DNA of 37,118 nucleotides from Salinivirgaceae bacterium (GTDB lineage: Bacteria > Bacteroidota > Bacteroidia > Bacteroidales > SZUA-534). The stretch spans positions 1-37,118 of the forward strand of contig JAFYYJ010000114.1 of assembly GCA_017557605.1 (NCBI GenBank). The letters are read 5' to 3'. Below the pieces are notes generated by a model. It saw only the letters and a list, made by a program, of their open reading frames with translations, searched no databases and was not told the origin of the DNA. Both the position numbers and the translations under genes were made by a program. This document shows positions 23,056 to 31,485 of this stretch, in pieces (position 1 is the first letter of the stretch; the number at the start of each line of letters is the position of its first letter).

Positions 23056-23063
23056 ACAAATAT
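23056..23063 (-). promoter_or_regulatory. -7 box of the structured RNA
   Basis: The minus strand reads TATATTTG, a perfect TAnnTTTG element, located between the upstream gene's terminator and the first RNA stem. No TTTG is found at the -33 distance. Confidence 0.5.
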
Positions 23064-23125
23064 ATAAAGTCAGTTGGAAAAAGGAAAATGTTTTTTGAGA
23101 ATGAACAGGAACTGATTTGTCAATA

Positions 23126-23159
23126 ACAAAAAAGGCACGCATAATAAATATGTGTGCCT
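23126..23159 (-). terminator. Intrinsic terminator after the CCC-motif protein gene
   Basis: AGGCACGCAT (23133-23142) pairs with ATGTGTGCCT (23150-23159), nine of ten bases matched. On the minus strand a T6 run follows. It ends the operon that finishes at 23184. Confidence 0.8.
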
Positions 23160-23183
23160 CTTTTCTAGTCAATATTGGATATC

Positions 23184-23528
23184 TTATAAATTCAATCCCG
23201 CACCAGCTATTATTCCCAACATCATCAATATCCAGAAAGATATTGCGCAAAGCATCCAAAAACCAGCCAGGCATACTCCGACAATACCGCAAATACGGGC
23301 GGCGTTAGCGTTTTTGGCCGACGTTTCGGTAAATTTTTCGGGGTTTTCTTCGTAAAGCATTTTCGCCTTTTTGGCAAACACAATCGCCAAAATGCCAAGT
23401 ACAATACCCACGAGTTCCATTGGGCCGCAGCAAATGCATACTATACTCAAAATTCCCATCACCAGTGCCGCACTCGAATTTGGCAATTGTTCCTTGGCAC
23501 CGTTCACAATTTCAATATGTTCTTCCAT
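23184..23528 (-). CDS. CCC-motif / DUF4190-like small membrane protein
   Basis: 114 residues with two membrane stretches: ALVMGILSIVCICCGPMELVGIVLGILAIVFA (about 21-52, with a Cys-rich turn) and ICGIVGVCLAGFWMLCAISFWILMMLGIIAG (about 79-109). Between them is a short cytoplasmic loop with KMLYEENPEKFTETSAKNANAARI. This layout matches the small 'CCC motif' membrane proteins of Bacteroidota. Function is unknown. It follows the DUF2752 gene by three bases on the same strand, so the two are probably cotranscribed with the sensor gene upstream. A terminator follows directly. Confidence 0.78.
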   Translation of the reverse strand: MEEHIEIVNGAKEQLPNSSAALVMGILSIVCICCGPMELVGIVLGILAIVFAKKAKMLYEENPEKFTETSAKNANAARICGIVGVCLAGFWMLCAISFWILMMLGIIAGAGLNL

Positions 23529-23531
23529 AGT

Positions 23532-23861
23532 TCAAATGATTTTAATTATGTAATTCACTGCTATAATGACGACATTCAAAATAAAAAGTGACAGTAAAAT
23601 GCGGCTTCCGTTCCGAAATTTGAAAATTAAATGCAAACCAAGGAACGCGAACATCAAAATCAGCGGAATCAAGGCTGGAAACATAACGATGCTTTCGGTT
23701 ATATTGCCTTCGAGCAATAGCTTCAGCGCCCGTTGGCTTCCGCACCACGGACATTCAAAACCCAAATATTTCTTATAGAAACAGGGGATATCGAAATTGT
23801 AACCAACAACGGACATCAGACTGAAAATCAAAATATTGAGAACAATCTGAGCGAATTTCAC
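23532..23861 (-). CDS. DUF2752 membrane protein
   Basis: 109 residues with about three membrane helices and the family motif CPWCGSQRALKLLLEGN (about 37-53; usual form CPxCGxTRA). The family function is not established. The Cys-x-x-Cys next to a membrane helix could bind metal or take part in disulphide chemistry, but that is a guess. It starts six bases after the sensor gene stop and is followed three bases later by the CCC-motif protein gene. DUF2752 and small tetraspan or bispan proteins of this kind often sit together. Confidence 0.85.
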   Translation of the reverse strand: MKFAQIVLNILIFSLMSVVGYNFDIPCFYKKYLGFECPWCGSQRALKLLLEGNITESIVMFPALIPLILMFAFLGLHLIFKFRNGSRILLSLFILNVVIIAVNYIIKII

Positions 23862-23867
23862 AATCGT

Positions 23868-25853
23868 TTACTGCGCGCTCATAGCGGCAATCTTTGCCAT
23901 TGTCTCCTTCTGCCCTGTAGTGTTGACCACAAGGTCGAACACCTTCTCCAACTCACCCGACGGATTAACGTAAGGTGTCAACGAGTGCATAAAGGACATC
24001 TCTATATCCTGAAAGCATGTAACATATTCATACACACAGCTCTCGCCAATCATCAGTTTATTCCAAACTTCCTCAAACTTCTCTTTGGCGGCCTCAGAGT
24101 TGGCATACAAATCGACGAAACGTTTGCCCACAAACTCGCTCTCATCAACATGCGACAAGCATAGCATCATGTCGTTGACTGCAATTATGTTGCCGTTCAA
24201 ATCGAGGTCGAGTGTGCCCAGAGTGTTATTTATGGCATCTGTCGCCAACCTCATTTCGCCTTCACGCCGCACGGCCTCTTCCTGAGTGGCCTGCAACTCC
24301 TCCATATTCTGGCGAAGCTCTTCCTCTTGTGACGAGAGTTCCTCGCCACGCATCTTCGACTCCGATAACAATTTGTTGGTCTGCTCGCTTATTCTTACGC
24401 TCGATATAGTTGATGCGATATTTTCGCCCAATGTTTGCATGAAATCAATCTGATATTGAGGAATTTCGTTGAACGAAGCAACTTCGACAACACCCAGCAC
24501 TTTCTCATTGATAACCAGCGGCACAAGCAACAAGTAGTTAGGCTCGGCACCGCCAAGACCCGATGTCAGTTTGATATATTCCTCTGGTATTTCTTTCAGA
24601 TAGACAGGCAGTTTCTCAAATGCGCAACGGCCAACCAAACCTTCTGTCACACCGAAATTCGTTTTAAGATATTTCTCACGATTATATGCCACGGCACTCT
24701 TCATCTCGAAGAACGGATTCGCCTCGTCCTGCTCGTTCAAAATGTATATGGCACCCTGATTAACACCGAGATAATCAACCAAACGGCGCATCACATTGCT
24801 CGACAGAACATCCATATTCTCGGAATTGTGCCGCAAGATATCACCAAAATCAGCAAGACCTTTGGTTGTCCAGTTTCTTATCTCATCCTCTTTCTGGCGT
24901 TTTTTGTTGGCCTCGTCAGATGCCTGCAGGTTCTTACGCATTTCAAGCAATGCGTTTCCAAGCATATCATCTTCACCAAGAGCTTCGTAATCAGCGTTAT
25001 AATTACCATTTCCTATTTCGACGGCAAATTCTGATGTACGCCTCAACGACTCGATGAAACCGTTCAAAGCATCACCCATATCGCCAATCTCATCATTGTT
25101 GGTAACAAGTTTCTCTTTAGGCAGAATACCTTTTGTCATCGAAATCAAGAACTCCTTCAGTTTGTACACTGGAACAACGATGCTGCGCGTAGTTATCAAG
25201 CTTACTATCAACACAACAATCGCTATCACAACAACCGAATAGACCACAAATTTCTGGAACCATGCAAACGAAGCTGCCATTTCCATGTTGGCGTCCTCTG
25301 TCTTGCTCGATATAATTTCGGTAAGCTCCTCAATTTCAGCAAGAATACGATTAGTCTCATCAATTACCTGGCCACCGTCCTCAACCATCGGCTTAATCTC
25401 CCAAGCAACCATCAAGTCCTCATAATCAGAGAATTCGCGCAATGCGTGCATAATCTCCTTATGGTCGCGGAAAAGTGTATCGTTGATGCCTGTCAATATA
25501 ACATTAAGCATTGCCTGCTCTTCTTCTGTCCAGTTTTTTGATATTGTCAACAGTTCATTCTGCAATTTCGGGAACTGGACCTCATGCATATTCTGCAGTT
25601 TTTTCTTGTCAGGAGTGTCGGACACAACCTCAATGAAAACCCAGTTTTTGATAAGCATCTGCGAGTTGTTGACCATGGCCTTACACTCTTGCAAACTGGT
25701 CATCGAAGGATTGTAGATATTTAATATGTCCTCATTAAGTTTTCGGTTAGCATTTGATGTTGAGTATGTTACCAAACCATTTATTATCACCACCAACAGT
25801 AACGAACCAAAACCTATGAGCAGTTTATTGGATATTGTCAATCGTGCTTTCAT
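23868..25853 (-). CDS. Membrane sensor with 4HB-type periplasmic, HAMP, GAF and PAS regions and no output domain
   Basis: Signal-sensing membrane protein. TM1 is at about 11-31, a helical periplasmic sensor at about 32-200 (like the four-helix-bundle MCP type), TM2 at about 203-223 and HAMP at about 224-275. A GAF domain (about 345-490), a long coiled coil (about 490-535, EELSSQEEELRQNMEELQATQEEA) and a PAS domain (about 535-645) follow. It ends with VVNTTGQKETMAKIAAMSAQ. No histidine-kinase, GGDEF, PP2C or methyl-accepting region follows, so it must signal through a partner. The ATG at 25853 is preferred over the GTG at 25856. The yfiR-like gene lies just upstream on the same strand but ends in its own terminator. 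DUF2752 follows after six bases. Confidence 0.85.
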   Translation of the reverse strand: MKARLTISNKLLIGFGSLLLVVIINGLVTYSTSNANRKLNEDILNIYNPSMTSLQECKAMVNNSQMLIKNWVFIEVVSDTPDKKKLQNMHEVQFPKLQNELLTISKNWTEEEQAMLNVILTGINDTLFRDHKEIMHALREFSDYEDLMVAWEIKPMVEDGGQVIDETNRILAEIEELTEIISSKTEDANMEMAASFAWFQKFVVYSVVVIAIVVLIVSLITTRSIVVPVYKLKEFLISMTKGILPKEKLVTNNDEIGDMGDALNGFIESLRRTSEFAVEIGNGNYNADYEALGEDDMLGNALLEMRKNLQASDEANKKRQKEDEIRNWTTKGLADFGDILRHNSENMDVLSSNVMRRLVDYLGVNQGAIYILNEQDEANPFFEMKSAVAYNREKYLKTNFGVTEGLVGRCAFEKLPVYLKEIPEEYIKLTSGLGGAEPNYLLLVPLVINEKVLGVVEVASFNEIPQYQIDFMQTLGENIASTISSVRISEQTNKLLSESKMRGEELSSQEEELRQNMEELQATQEEAVRREGEMRLATDAINNTLGTLDLDLNGNIIAVNDMMLCLSHVDESEFVGKRFVDLYANSEAAKEKFEEVWNKLMIGESCVYEYVTCFQDIEMSFMHSLTPYVNPSGELEKVFDLVVNTTGQKETMAKIAAMSAQ

Positions 25854-25881
25854 CACCTTTACGTTTGTTTTTGAATATTCC

Positions 25882-25889
25882 CAAAAATA
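25882..25889 (-). promoter_or_regulatory. -7 box for the sensor gene
   Basis: The minus strand reads TATTTTTG, matching TAnnTTTG, 28 bases before the ATG at 25853. It lies after the yfiR-like gene's terminator, so the sensor gene can be transcribed alone. Confidence 0.5.
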
Positions 25890-26021
25890 GAATTTTATTT
25901 TTACGTAGAAGCCTTTTTTGACACTTATTTATAGGCTCAATGTTTAAAATTTTCACCTACCGGCCAACATTACCGGAACGAATTGGCTGACAATGAAATA
26001 TTAATGCTGACATTGAGCGTG

Positions 26022-26058
26022 CAAAAAAAGCGGTGCCCGTTTTTCCCGAACACCGCCT
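26022..26058 (-). terminator. Intrinsic terminator of the yfiR-like gene
   Basis: GCGGTG and CACCGC stems (26030-26035 and 26051-26056) with inner CG pairs enclose a loop. On the minus strand a T7 run follows. It is about 20 bases past the yfiR-like stop. Confidence 0.8.
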
Positions 26059-26078
26059 TATGCGTACTCAATAATGTG

Positions 26079-26591
26079 TCAGTTCGAAATCGCCACGTTT
26101 GTCAGACTCGAGCTCACCTGCAATTTCCGGCTTGCAATAGCATCGCTGCTCATCTCAAACTTGAGCTTGTCGTCGCGAATTAGGAAATTGATGCACGAAC
26201 CATTCTTCAGAGCCCCTTGCCTTTCGGTCACAATCAATGATGCCGATGCGCCAAGTTTGTTAATGACACTCTCCATATTCGAAGCGTTGCTAACGCTAGA
26301 TGCCAAAAATAGAATGTGGCATTTGGTAACCTCATCAATCGATTTCAACTTTTTGACAACGATATCTTGACTGCCGACTTTCTTTCCTGCCACGGTGGTT
26401 GACAGTTGCGAGAAAAGTTCGTTGTGATTGACAACACATATCACGAAATCGCCCGACTTCTCTGAAGCCGGCCATTCTATCTGCTTTGTAAAATTGTAAA
26501 TAAACAAAGCTTTGTATTTAGCGTCTTGAGCCGATACGGTGCTCAGCCCTACGCTAACGATTGCAATTAATATTGATAGTAACCTCTTCAT
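26079..26591 (-). CDS. YfiR-like (DUF4154) periplasmic protein
   Basis: 170 residues with a Sec signal peptide (MKRLLSILIAIVSVGLSTVSAQ). The DUF4154 core follows: KYKALFIYNFTKQIEWP (usual KAAFIYNFAKFxxWP), FVICVVNHNELFSQLSTTVAGKKV, KCHILFLASSVSNASNMESVINKL, SLIVTERQGALKNGSCINFLIRDDKLKFEMSSDAIASRKLQVSSSLTNVA. In Pseudomonas, YfiR is the periplasmic inhibitor of the diguanylate cyclase YfiN. Here no YfiN is nearby, and the adjacent HAMP/GAF/PAS sensor is the obvious candidate partner. Bacteroidota often pair this family with membrane sensors. Transcription appears to end between the two genes, so pairing is by proximity only. Confidence 0.88.
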   Translation of the reverse strand: MKRLLSILIAIVSVGLSTVSAQDAKYKALFIYNFTKQIEWPASEKSGDFVICVVNHNELFSQLSTTVAGKKVGSQDIVVKKLKSIDEVTKCHILFLASSVSNASNMESVINKLGASASLIVTERQGALKNGSCINFLIRDDKLKFEMSSDAIASRKLQVSSSLTNVAISN

Positions 26592-26785
26592 ATTTAAACC
26601 CCTTAAAAATTGTTGTTAAAGATACGGATTAAAACGTTAGAAAAAAGTGCTTTTCACTAATTTTTAAGCATAAACGTTTCTTTTCGACAAAAGAATAACT
26701 TTATTATTTAAATCGAAAGAAAAAAGACACAAATTTCATTTTTTTAGAGTTATACTTAAAAAAAACACCGACGAACGTTTTTAAA

Positions 26786-26816
26786 TTTCGACAAATGACA
26801 AATGAAACTACCTTTG
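26786..26816 (+). promoter_or_regulatory. Bacteroidota promoter for the O-antigen-ligase-like gene
   Basis: TTTC (26786-26789), a 19-base spacer, then TACCTTTG (26809-26816): a perfect -7 box and a one-mismatch -33 box at the classical spacing. It lies after the first in-frame ATG (26802) and so decides for the start at 26838. Confidence 0.7.
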
Positions 26817-26837
26817 TCGAACTATAATTACACTGCA

Positions 26838-28979
26838 ATGAATTTCAACTTCCTGACAAAATTCCGCGACATAGCCATTTGGTTGCCGGTTCTAATTTTC
26901 CTCCTGATTCTGCCTGCCGTATGGGCTGACAACGCATTGCTTGACGCATCGCTTCTGTCAAGGCAGCTTGCGTTGGCTATCATTCTGCCTGTAATTGCCG
27001 CAGTGCTGGTCTTCATTATAATAAAAGGCTTCAGATTCACATTCTCGCGGTCGGAGAAGATAATTTTCGGCGGATTGGCGTTTTTCATGCTCATGCACTT
27101 CCTGAGTTTCGCCAATGCCGTCAACTACCATGAGGCCATTTTCAGAACAGCAAAAGAGTTTATGTTCTGCACGTGGTTTTTCTTTGTTTATCAGCTACTT
27201 GTGGCAAAGCCCGAAGGTCGCATCGTTTTAATAAAATCGATAGTGCTGATGGGGTGCATTTTTGTTGGCATTGCCCTAGTGCAACTATTTAGAACTGACT
27301 TCAGCAGCTACAACGAAGCCGAAGAAAATCTTTCATATTTCCTGAGCCAATTGATGGAGAAAGTGTACTCAACATGCTCCAACAAAAACTTACTTGCATC
27401 AATTTTGTTCCTGATAACCCCTCTGGCTGTTTATTGTGCAATCTACCATATAAAGACAAGAGATTGGAAGTCAATAATATGGATTTCAATATCAGCTCTA
27501 TTAACTATATGCAGTCTGGTTTTAATAGTTCTGCTGCTGACACGCGCTGTTTATGCCGCACTATTGCTGACAACTGTTTGCGCAATCGTCTTGATATACA
27601 TATATATATTTATTATAAAACCGCGCAAAACCGGCAATCAGGCTCCACTAAAACTCAAAATAGCACTGGTTGCCGCTCCTATATCGATAATAGTTTTGGG
27701 TGCGGCCGTTGTTGGCCTAACCGAAACAAAATTCGAGCAAATGCTGACGGAGCGTATCATGCTGACAATCAACCCAGAAAAATACCATTACCGTAGTAAC
27801 GAGACTGGCGAAACGGCAATTGCCATGCGTACAATCATTTGGAGCAAAACCGCTCAAATGATAAAAGAGCACCCGCTTATCGGTTCTGGTGCAGGACAAT
27901 GGCAGATAATGATTCCTAAATACGGAGTTGATGAATTCAACGAGAAACTGCGCGAAGGCACACTCACCTACCAGCGCCCTCACAACGATTTTTTATGGTA
28001 CGCAGCCGAAGTCGGGATACCCGGGCTTATCGGCTACTTGGTATTTTTACTTGGCATCATATATATAGGTATTAGGAACGTTCTGCGAAGCAACAACCGC
28101 AAAACAACATTGTTCAACATCATTGCCGTATCGACATTAATAGGTATGGTGCTGATTATGAGCATCGACTACCCACACGAACGCATAGAGCACAACATTG
28201 TTTACCTAACAATAGCCGCACTCATACTGGCCGATGCGAAACTGATAAAACAATGCAGAACAACAGAAGAAACCCCACAAACCGATATCAAGCCAACAAT
28301 AGCAATAATGGCCGTCGGCATTGCGATATGCGCATTCGGGCTGCAACAGTCAATTGCATTTTTCAGCGGCGAACATAATGGACGACGCATTTGGACAGCG
28401 CACTACAACAAGAATTGGAACTTAGTTATGCAGCTAACTCACAATATTGAAAAACGACAATACACACTCAACAATTTTACTGTTCCGATGCTGTACTATC
28501 GCGGATTTGCGGAGTCAATGCTAAAACAGGACGATGCATCTATTGCCGATTTTCAGAAAGCATTGGAACTTCACCCTTACAACATAATCACATTGAATGC
28601 TCTTGGCACCGCATACAACATGATGGGCGACAACGACAAAGCCATTCAAGAATACAACAAGGTTTTAACCATATCGCCACGCAATGTTGAAGCACTGACT
28701 AACATCGCCTTGTCGTACTACAACAAAAAAGAATTCGGTAAAGCAATAGAACACATTGGAAAGGTTAACAGCAAAAGCAAATACAAGCCAACTAACTACC
28801 AAAAAATCAGCCTTGCAGTAAGCCGATATGCCGCAATAGCCGAAAAAGACTTATACAACGAACAGAAACTGAACGATTGGCTTAAAAACGATTCAAGGGT
28901 AGCCGCCGCACTCAAGAAATACCAAAGCGGCGAGTTCGAAAAATGGAGCGATGTGTTGTTGCCCGAATTGGGCAAATAG
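26838..28979 (+). CDS. O-antigen ligase/polymerase-family membrane protein with C-terminal TPR repeats
   Basis: Polytopic inner-membrane protein of the Wzy/WaaL (O-antigen ligase) superfamily. About ten or more helices fill roughly the first 470 residues. The large external loop carries the Wzy_C-type block MRTIIWSKTAQMIKEHPLIGSGAGQW...RPHNDFLWYAAEVGIPGLIGYL, including the conserved His in RPHNDFL. The last 150 or so residues form TPR repeats (ADFQKALELHPYNIITLNALGTAYNMMGDNDKAIQEYNKVLTISPRNVEALTNIALSYYNKKEFGKAIEHI). Such Bacteroidota proteins join or polymerise surface glycans, but some glycosylate proteins. The ATG at 26802 is rejected because the promoter box falls inside it. The gene stands alone, with no O-antigen cluster around it. 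The stop lies five bases from the converging mntP gene. Confidence 0.88.
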   Translation: MNFNFLTKFRDIAIWLPVLIFLLILPAVWADNALLDASLLSRQLALAIILPVIAAVLVFIIIKGFRFTFSRSEKIIFGGLAFFMLMHFLSFANAVNYHEAIFRTAKEFMFCTWFFFVYQLLVAKPEGRIVLIKSIVLMGCIFVGIALVQLFRTDFSSYNEAEENLSYFLSQLMEKVYSTCSNKNLLASILFLITPLAVYCAIYHIKTRDWKSIIWISISALLTICSLVLIVLLLTRAVYAALLLTTVCAIVLIYIYIFIIKPRKTGNQAPLKLKIALVAAPISIIVLGAAVVGLTETKFEQMLTERIMLTINPEKYHYRSNETGETAIAMRTIIWSKTAQMIKEHPLIGSGAGQWQIMIPKYGVDEFNEKLREGTLTYQRPHNDFLWYAAEVGIPGLIGYLVFLLGIIYIGIRNVLRSNNRKTTLFNIIAVSTLIGMVLIMSIDYPHERIEHNIVYLTIAALILADAKLIKQCRTTEETPQTDIKPTIAIMAVGIAICAFGLQQSIAFFSGEHNGRRIWTAHYNKNWNLVMQLTHNIEKRQYTLNNFTVPMLYYRGFAESMLKQDDASIADFQKALELHPYNIITLNALGTAYNMMGDNDKAIQEYNKVLTISPRNVEALTNIALSYYNKKEFGKAIEHIGKVNSKSKYKPTNYQKISLAVSRYAAIAEKDLYNEQKLNDWLKNDSRVAAALKKYQSGEFEKWSDVLLPELGK

Positions 28980-28984
28980 TCTAT

Positions 28985-29545
28985 CTATTGGAAAAACAGA
29001 TGCTCGATTAAGATTTTCAAACCAATAAGGATAAGCACCACGCCTCCTGCCAGTTCGAAATTGAACTTGCAAGCACGCTTGAATCTGTTTCCTAGATAAA
29101 AGCCGAATACTGTCATGGCAAACGACACTGCGGCTATGATTAACGCCGGCACAACCAGAGGTGTTCCCGTCAAGCCGAAATTCACCCCCACAACCAATGC
29201 GTCGATGCTGGTTGCAACCGCCAACCCAAACAGTGTCTTATGATTGGTGATGTCAGCCCCCTCCGACTCTCCTTCCGACAGCGACTCGCGTATCATATTG
29301 ATGCCTATCACCGCCAGCAAACCAAAGGCAATCCAATGGTCGAAAGCTGACGCGACCAATGCAAACCCTGTTCCTGCAAACCAACCGAAAACCGGCATTA
29401 ATCCTTGGAATCCGCCAAAATACAACGCCATGACAAGCACGTTGCCAAACCTATATTTCGACGTCATCAGGCCCGTTGTAACCGACACGGCAAAACAATC
29501 CATTGCAAGAGCAAACGCCAGAAGTATAACATCAAACAAATCCAT
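28985..29545 (-). CDS. mntP: Manganese efflux pump MntP
   Basis: Inner-membrane Mn(II) exporter of 186 residues with six helices and the family's internal two-fold repeat. The first half carries LAFALAMDCFAVSVTTGL and the second LAVATSIDALVVGVNFGL, each with the conserved Asp in a membrane helix. A short Glu-rich cytoplasmic loop lies between (SLSEGESEGADI). A perfect promoter box lies 17 bases upstream, so the leader is too short for a yybP-ykoY manganese riboswitch. Control must come from elsewhere. Confidence 0.95.
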   Translation of the reverse strand: MDLFDVILLAFALAMDCFAVSVTTGLMTSKYRFGNVLVMALYFGGFQGLMPVFGWFAGTGFALVASAFDHWIAFGLLAVIGINMIRESLSEGESEGADITNHKTLFGLAVATSIDALVVGVNFGLTGTPLVVPALIIAAVSFAMTVFGFYLGNRFKRACKFNFELAGGVVLILIGLKILIEHLFFQ

Positions 29546-29561
29546 AGTCTCATTTTTGTCG

Positions 29562-29569
29562 CAAATATA
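29562..29569 (-). promoter_or_regulatory. -7 box for mntP
   Basis: The minus strand reads TATATTTG (perfect TAnnTTTG), leaving about 10 bases of leader before the mntP ATG. Confidence 0.5.
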
Positions 29570-29627
29570 TACGGGTTGCGCTAATTGTATTACAATCTTT
29601 TGCGATAATCAAATCGCATTTTGTCCG

Positions 29628-29658
29628 TTGGACAGCATTGCTATTTATTATAAATTTG
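29628..29658 (+). promoter_or_regulatory. Bacteroidota promoter for rluB
   Basis: TTGG (29628-29631), a 19-base spacer, then TAAATTTG (29651-29658), a perfect -7 box. The transcript would carry about 40 bases of leader before the ATG at 29707. Confidence 0.6.
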
Positions 29659-29706
29659 CAGTTCGATTTTTAACATTCTGGATTTAACTAACGGGACAAC
29701 TTTAAA

Positions 29707-30849
29707 ATGCAAATTACATCTGGGAATCAGCAAGAAGGACGAAGTGGACGCTACGGCAACCACCGCCAAGAAAAACACTTCCGAACGAATGATTCAAAAA
29801 CACAGTCGAGAGGACAGCGTCAGAAATTTGACCGTCGCGATAACAAAGCTGACGGCGAGGAGCAAAACGAGCAATGGAGCCGCAACAAGACATCGTTCGG
29901 ACACAAAAGCTACGGACAGCCACGCAAATTCAACAAATTTGAAGAGTCGAGCGGCGACAAGCCCAAATACAACAAGTTTGACGGTTCAAACAACCACAAA
30001 CCAAGACAGAACAAGTTTGAAGAATCAAACACTTCCAAGCCAAAATACAAAAAAACATATTCAGGCAACAGCCGCAACTTCCACAACGACAACAAAAAAC
30101 ATGAAGAGTCGTTCGGACGTTTTGAGGAAACCGACGGCATTCGTCTGAACCGTTACATTGCAAAGTCCGGCATTTGCAGCCGCCGCGACGCCGAGCAATA
30201 TATAACAGCTGGTGTCATCACCATAAACGGAAAAGTTGTCACCGAATTAGCCACCAAAGTGCAGTATGGCGATGTTGTGAAATTCAACAACACCCCGCTG
30301 GTACCGGAGAAGAAAACTTACATTCTGCTTAACAAGCCGAAAGACTACATAACGACAACCGACGACCCTCACGCTGAAAAGACCGTAATGGACTTGCTAG
30401 GCGAATCAGTCCGGAACCGGGTATACCCCGTTGGCCGCCTCGACCGCTCCACAACCGGTCTTCTGCTGCTGACAAACGACGGCGACTTAGCCGAACATCT
30501 GTGCCACCCGCGCTACAACAAACAGAAGATTTATCAAGTTACACTCGACAAAAAAGTTGAACCCGGCGACATCGAAAAGCTGCTTAACGGCGTGGAACTT
30601 GACGACGGCCCCGCAAACGCCGACGAGATTGAATACTGCAATCCAGACGACAAAAGTGAGGTGGGCGTTGTTATCCACTCAGGCCGCAACCGCATTGTGC
30701 GCCGCATGTTCGAGTCGCTCGGCTATAAAGTGAAAAAACTCGACCGCGTGTACTATGCCGGACTGACCAAGAAAAACCTGCCACGCGGCAAATGGCGTTT
30801 CCTGACTGAAAAGGAGATTGTAATGCTTAAAAGAGGCGCCTACAATTAA
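29707..30849 (+). CDS. rluB: RluB-type 23S rRNA pseudouridine synthase with long Asn/Lys-rich N-terminus
   Basis: The C-terminal 240 or so residues are a complete RsuA/RluB-type enzyme. The S4 RNA-binding domain (about 143-195) begins IRLNRYIAKSGICSRRDAEQYI. The catalytic domain has KPKDYITTTDDP, the active-site motif GRLDRSTTGLLLLTNDGDLA (Asp in GRLD) and the C-terminal HSGRNRIVRRMFESLGY. It converts a uridine of 23S rRNA to pseudouridine. The first 140 residues are hydrophilic low complexity with near-repeats (KFNKFEESSGDKPKYNKFDGSNNHKPRQNKFEES), probably a disordered RNA-binding tail as seen in many Bacteroidota rRNA enzymes. Confidence 0.93.
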   Translation: MQITSGNQQEGRSGRYGNHRQEKHFRTNDSKTQSRGQRQKFDRRDNKADGEEQNEQWSRNKTSFGHKSYGQPRKFNKFEESSGDKPKYNKFDGSNNHKPRQNKFEESNTSKPKYKKTYSGNSRNFHNDNKKHEESFGRFEETDGIRLNRYIAKSGICSRRDAEQYITAGVITINGKVVTELATKVQYGDVVKFNNTPLVPEKKTYILLNKPKDYITTTDDPHAEKTVMDLLGESVRNRVYPVGRLDRSTTGLLLLTNDGDLAEHLCHPRYNKQKIYQVTLDKKVEPGDIEKLLNGVELDDGPANADEIEYCNPDDKSEVGVVIHSGRNRIVRRMFESLGYKVKKLDRVYYAGLTKKNLPRGKWRFLTEKEIVMLKRGAYN

Positions 30850-30966
30850 CGGACAACCGCAACATTTCCGCCACATCGTGCTTTTTAAACAAAAAAATCA
30901 CATTTATGTTTTCATTTTGAATAAAGTTGGTATCTTTAAAACCGATAACCCCTGTAATCAGAAAAG

Positions 30967-31485
30967 ATGGAAAATGTGATTATTGAATATAAAGGAGACA
31001 TAACCTTTGACAAGATTGAAGAGTTGCTGACATTGTTTAACCACAACATTCTTAGCACGATAAGTCCGTTGTGCAAGACAAGGTTGTTCTCGATAATGGT
31101 GGAGTGCCTTGAAAACGCATACCGGCACAACTACAAACTGCCCGACCAGCATCCTGCAATAGAATTGCTGCTTACTGAACACGACAACAGCTATACGCTG
31201 AAGATTAGCAACCTTATCGATGCCGACAAACTGCCACAGATGACCAACCGCCTCGAACAGATAAACAAGCTTGACTCCGTAAGCGTAAAAAAAGTTTACA
31301 ACGAGGCTATTCATCAAGCACACATATCTGAAAAAGGTGGTGCCGGTCTTGGACTGCTGAAAATAATGCGCAGTTCAAACCAGCCTATAAAATACGAATC
31401 GGTCAGTGTCGACGAACGCTGCTCGCTGCTGACTTTGACTATAAGAATCATTGACTGTCAACACAATAAAAAGAAAACGCAATGA
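30967..31485 (+). CDS. SiaB-family protein kinase (GHKL fold)
   Basis: 172 residues. It has a histidine-kinase-type ATPase core, IMVECLENAYRHNYKLPDQHP (N-box) and KGGAGLGLLKIMRSS (G-box), without a phospho-accepting His domain, like anti-sigma kinases. This matches the SiaB family, which phosphorylates the small partner SiaC. The next gene, overlapping by four bases (ATGA), encodes that SiaC-like partner. In Pseudomonas, SiaA (a PP2C phosphatase with HAMP) reverses the reaction and SiaC controls the diguanylate cyclase SiaD. Neither SiaA nor SiaD is in this window. Confidence 0.88.
   Translation: MENVIIEYKGDITFDKIEELLTLFNHNILSTISPLCKTRLFSIMVECLENAYRHNYKLPDQHPAIELLLTEHDNSYTLKISNLIDADKLPQMTNRLEQINKLDSVSVKKVYNEAIHQAHISEKGGAGLGLLKIMRSSNQPIKYESVSVDERCSLLTLTIRIIDCQHNKKKTQ

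Noticed and set aside
29546..29561. Manganese (yybP-ykoY) riboswitch before mntP
   Set aside because: The promoter box at 29562-29569 leaves a leader of only about ten bases, too short for the element.
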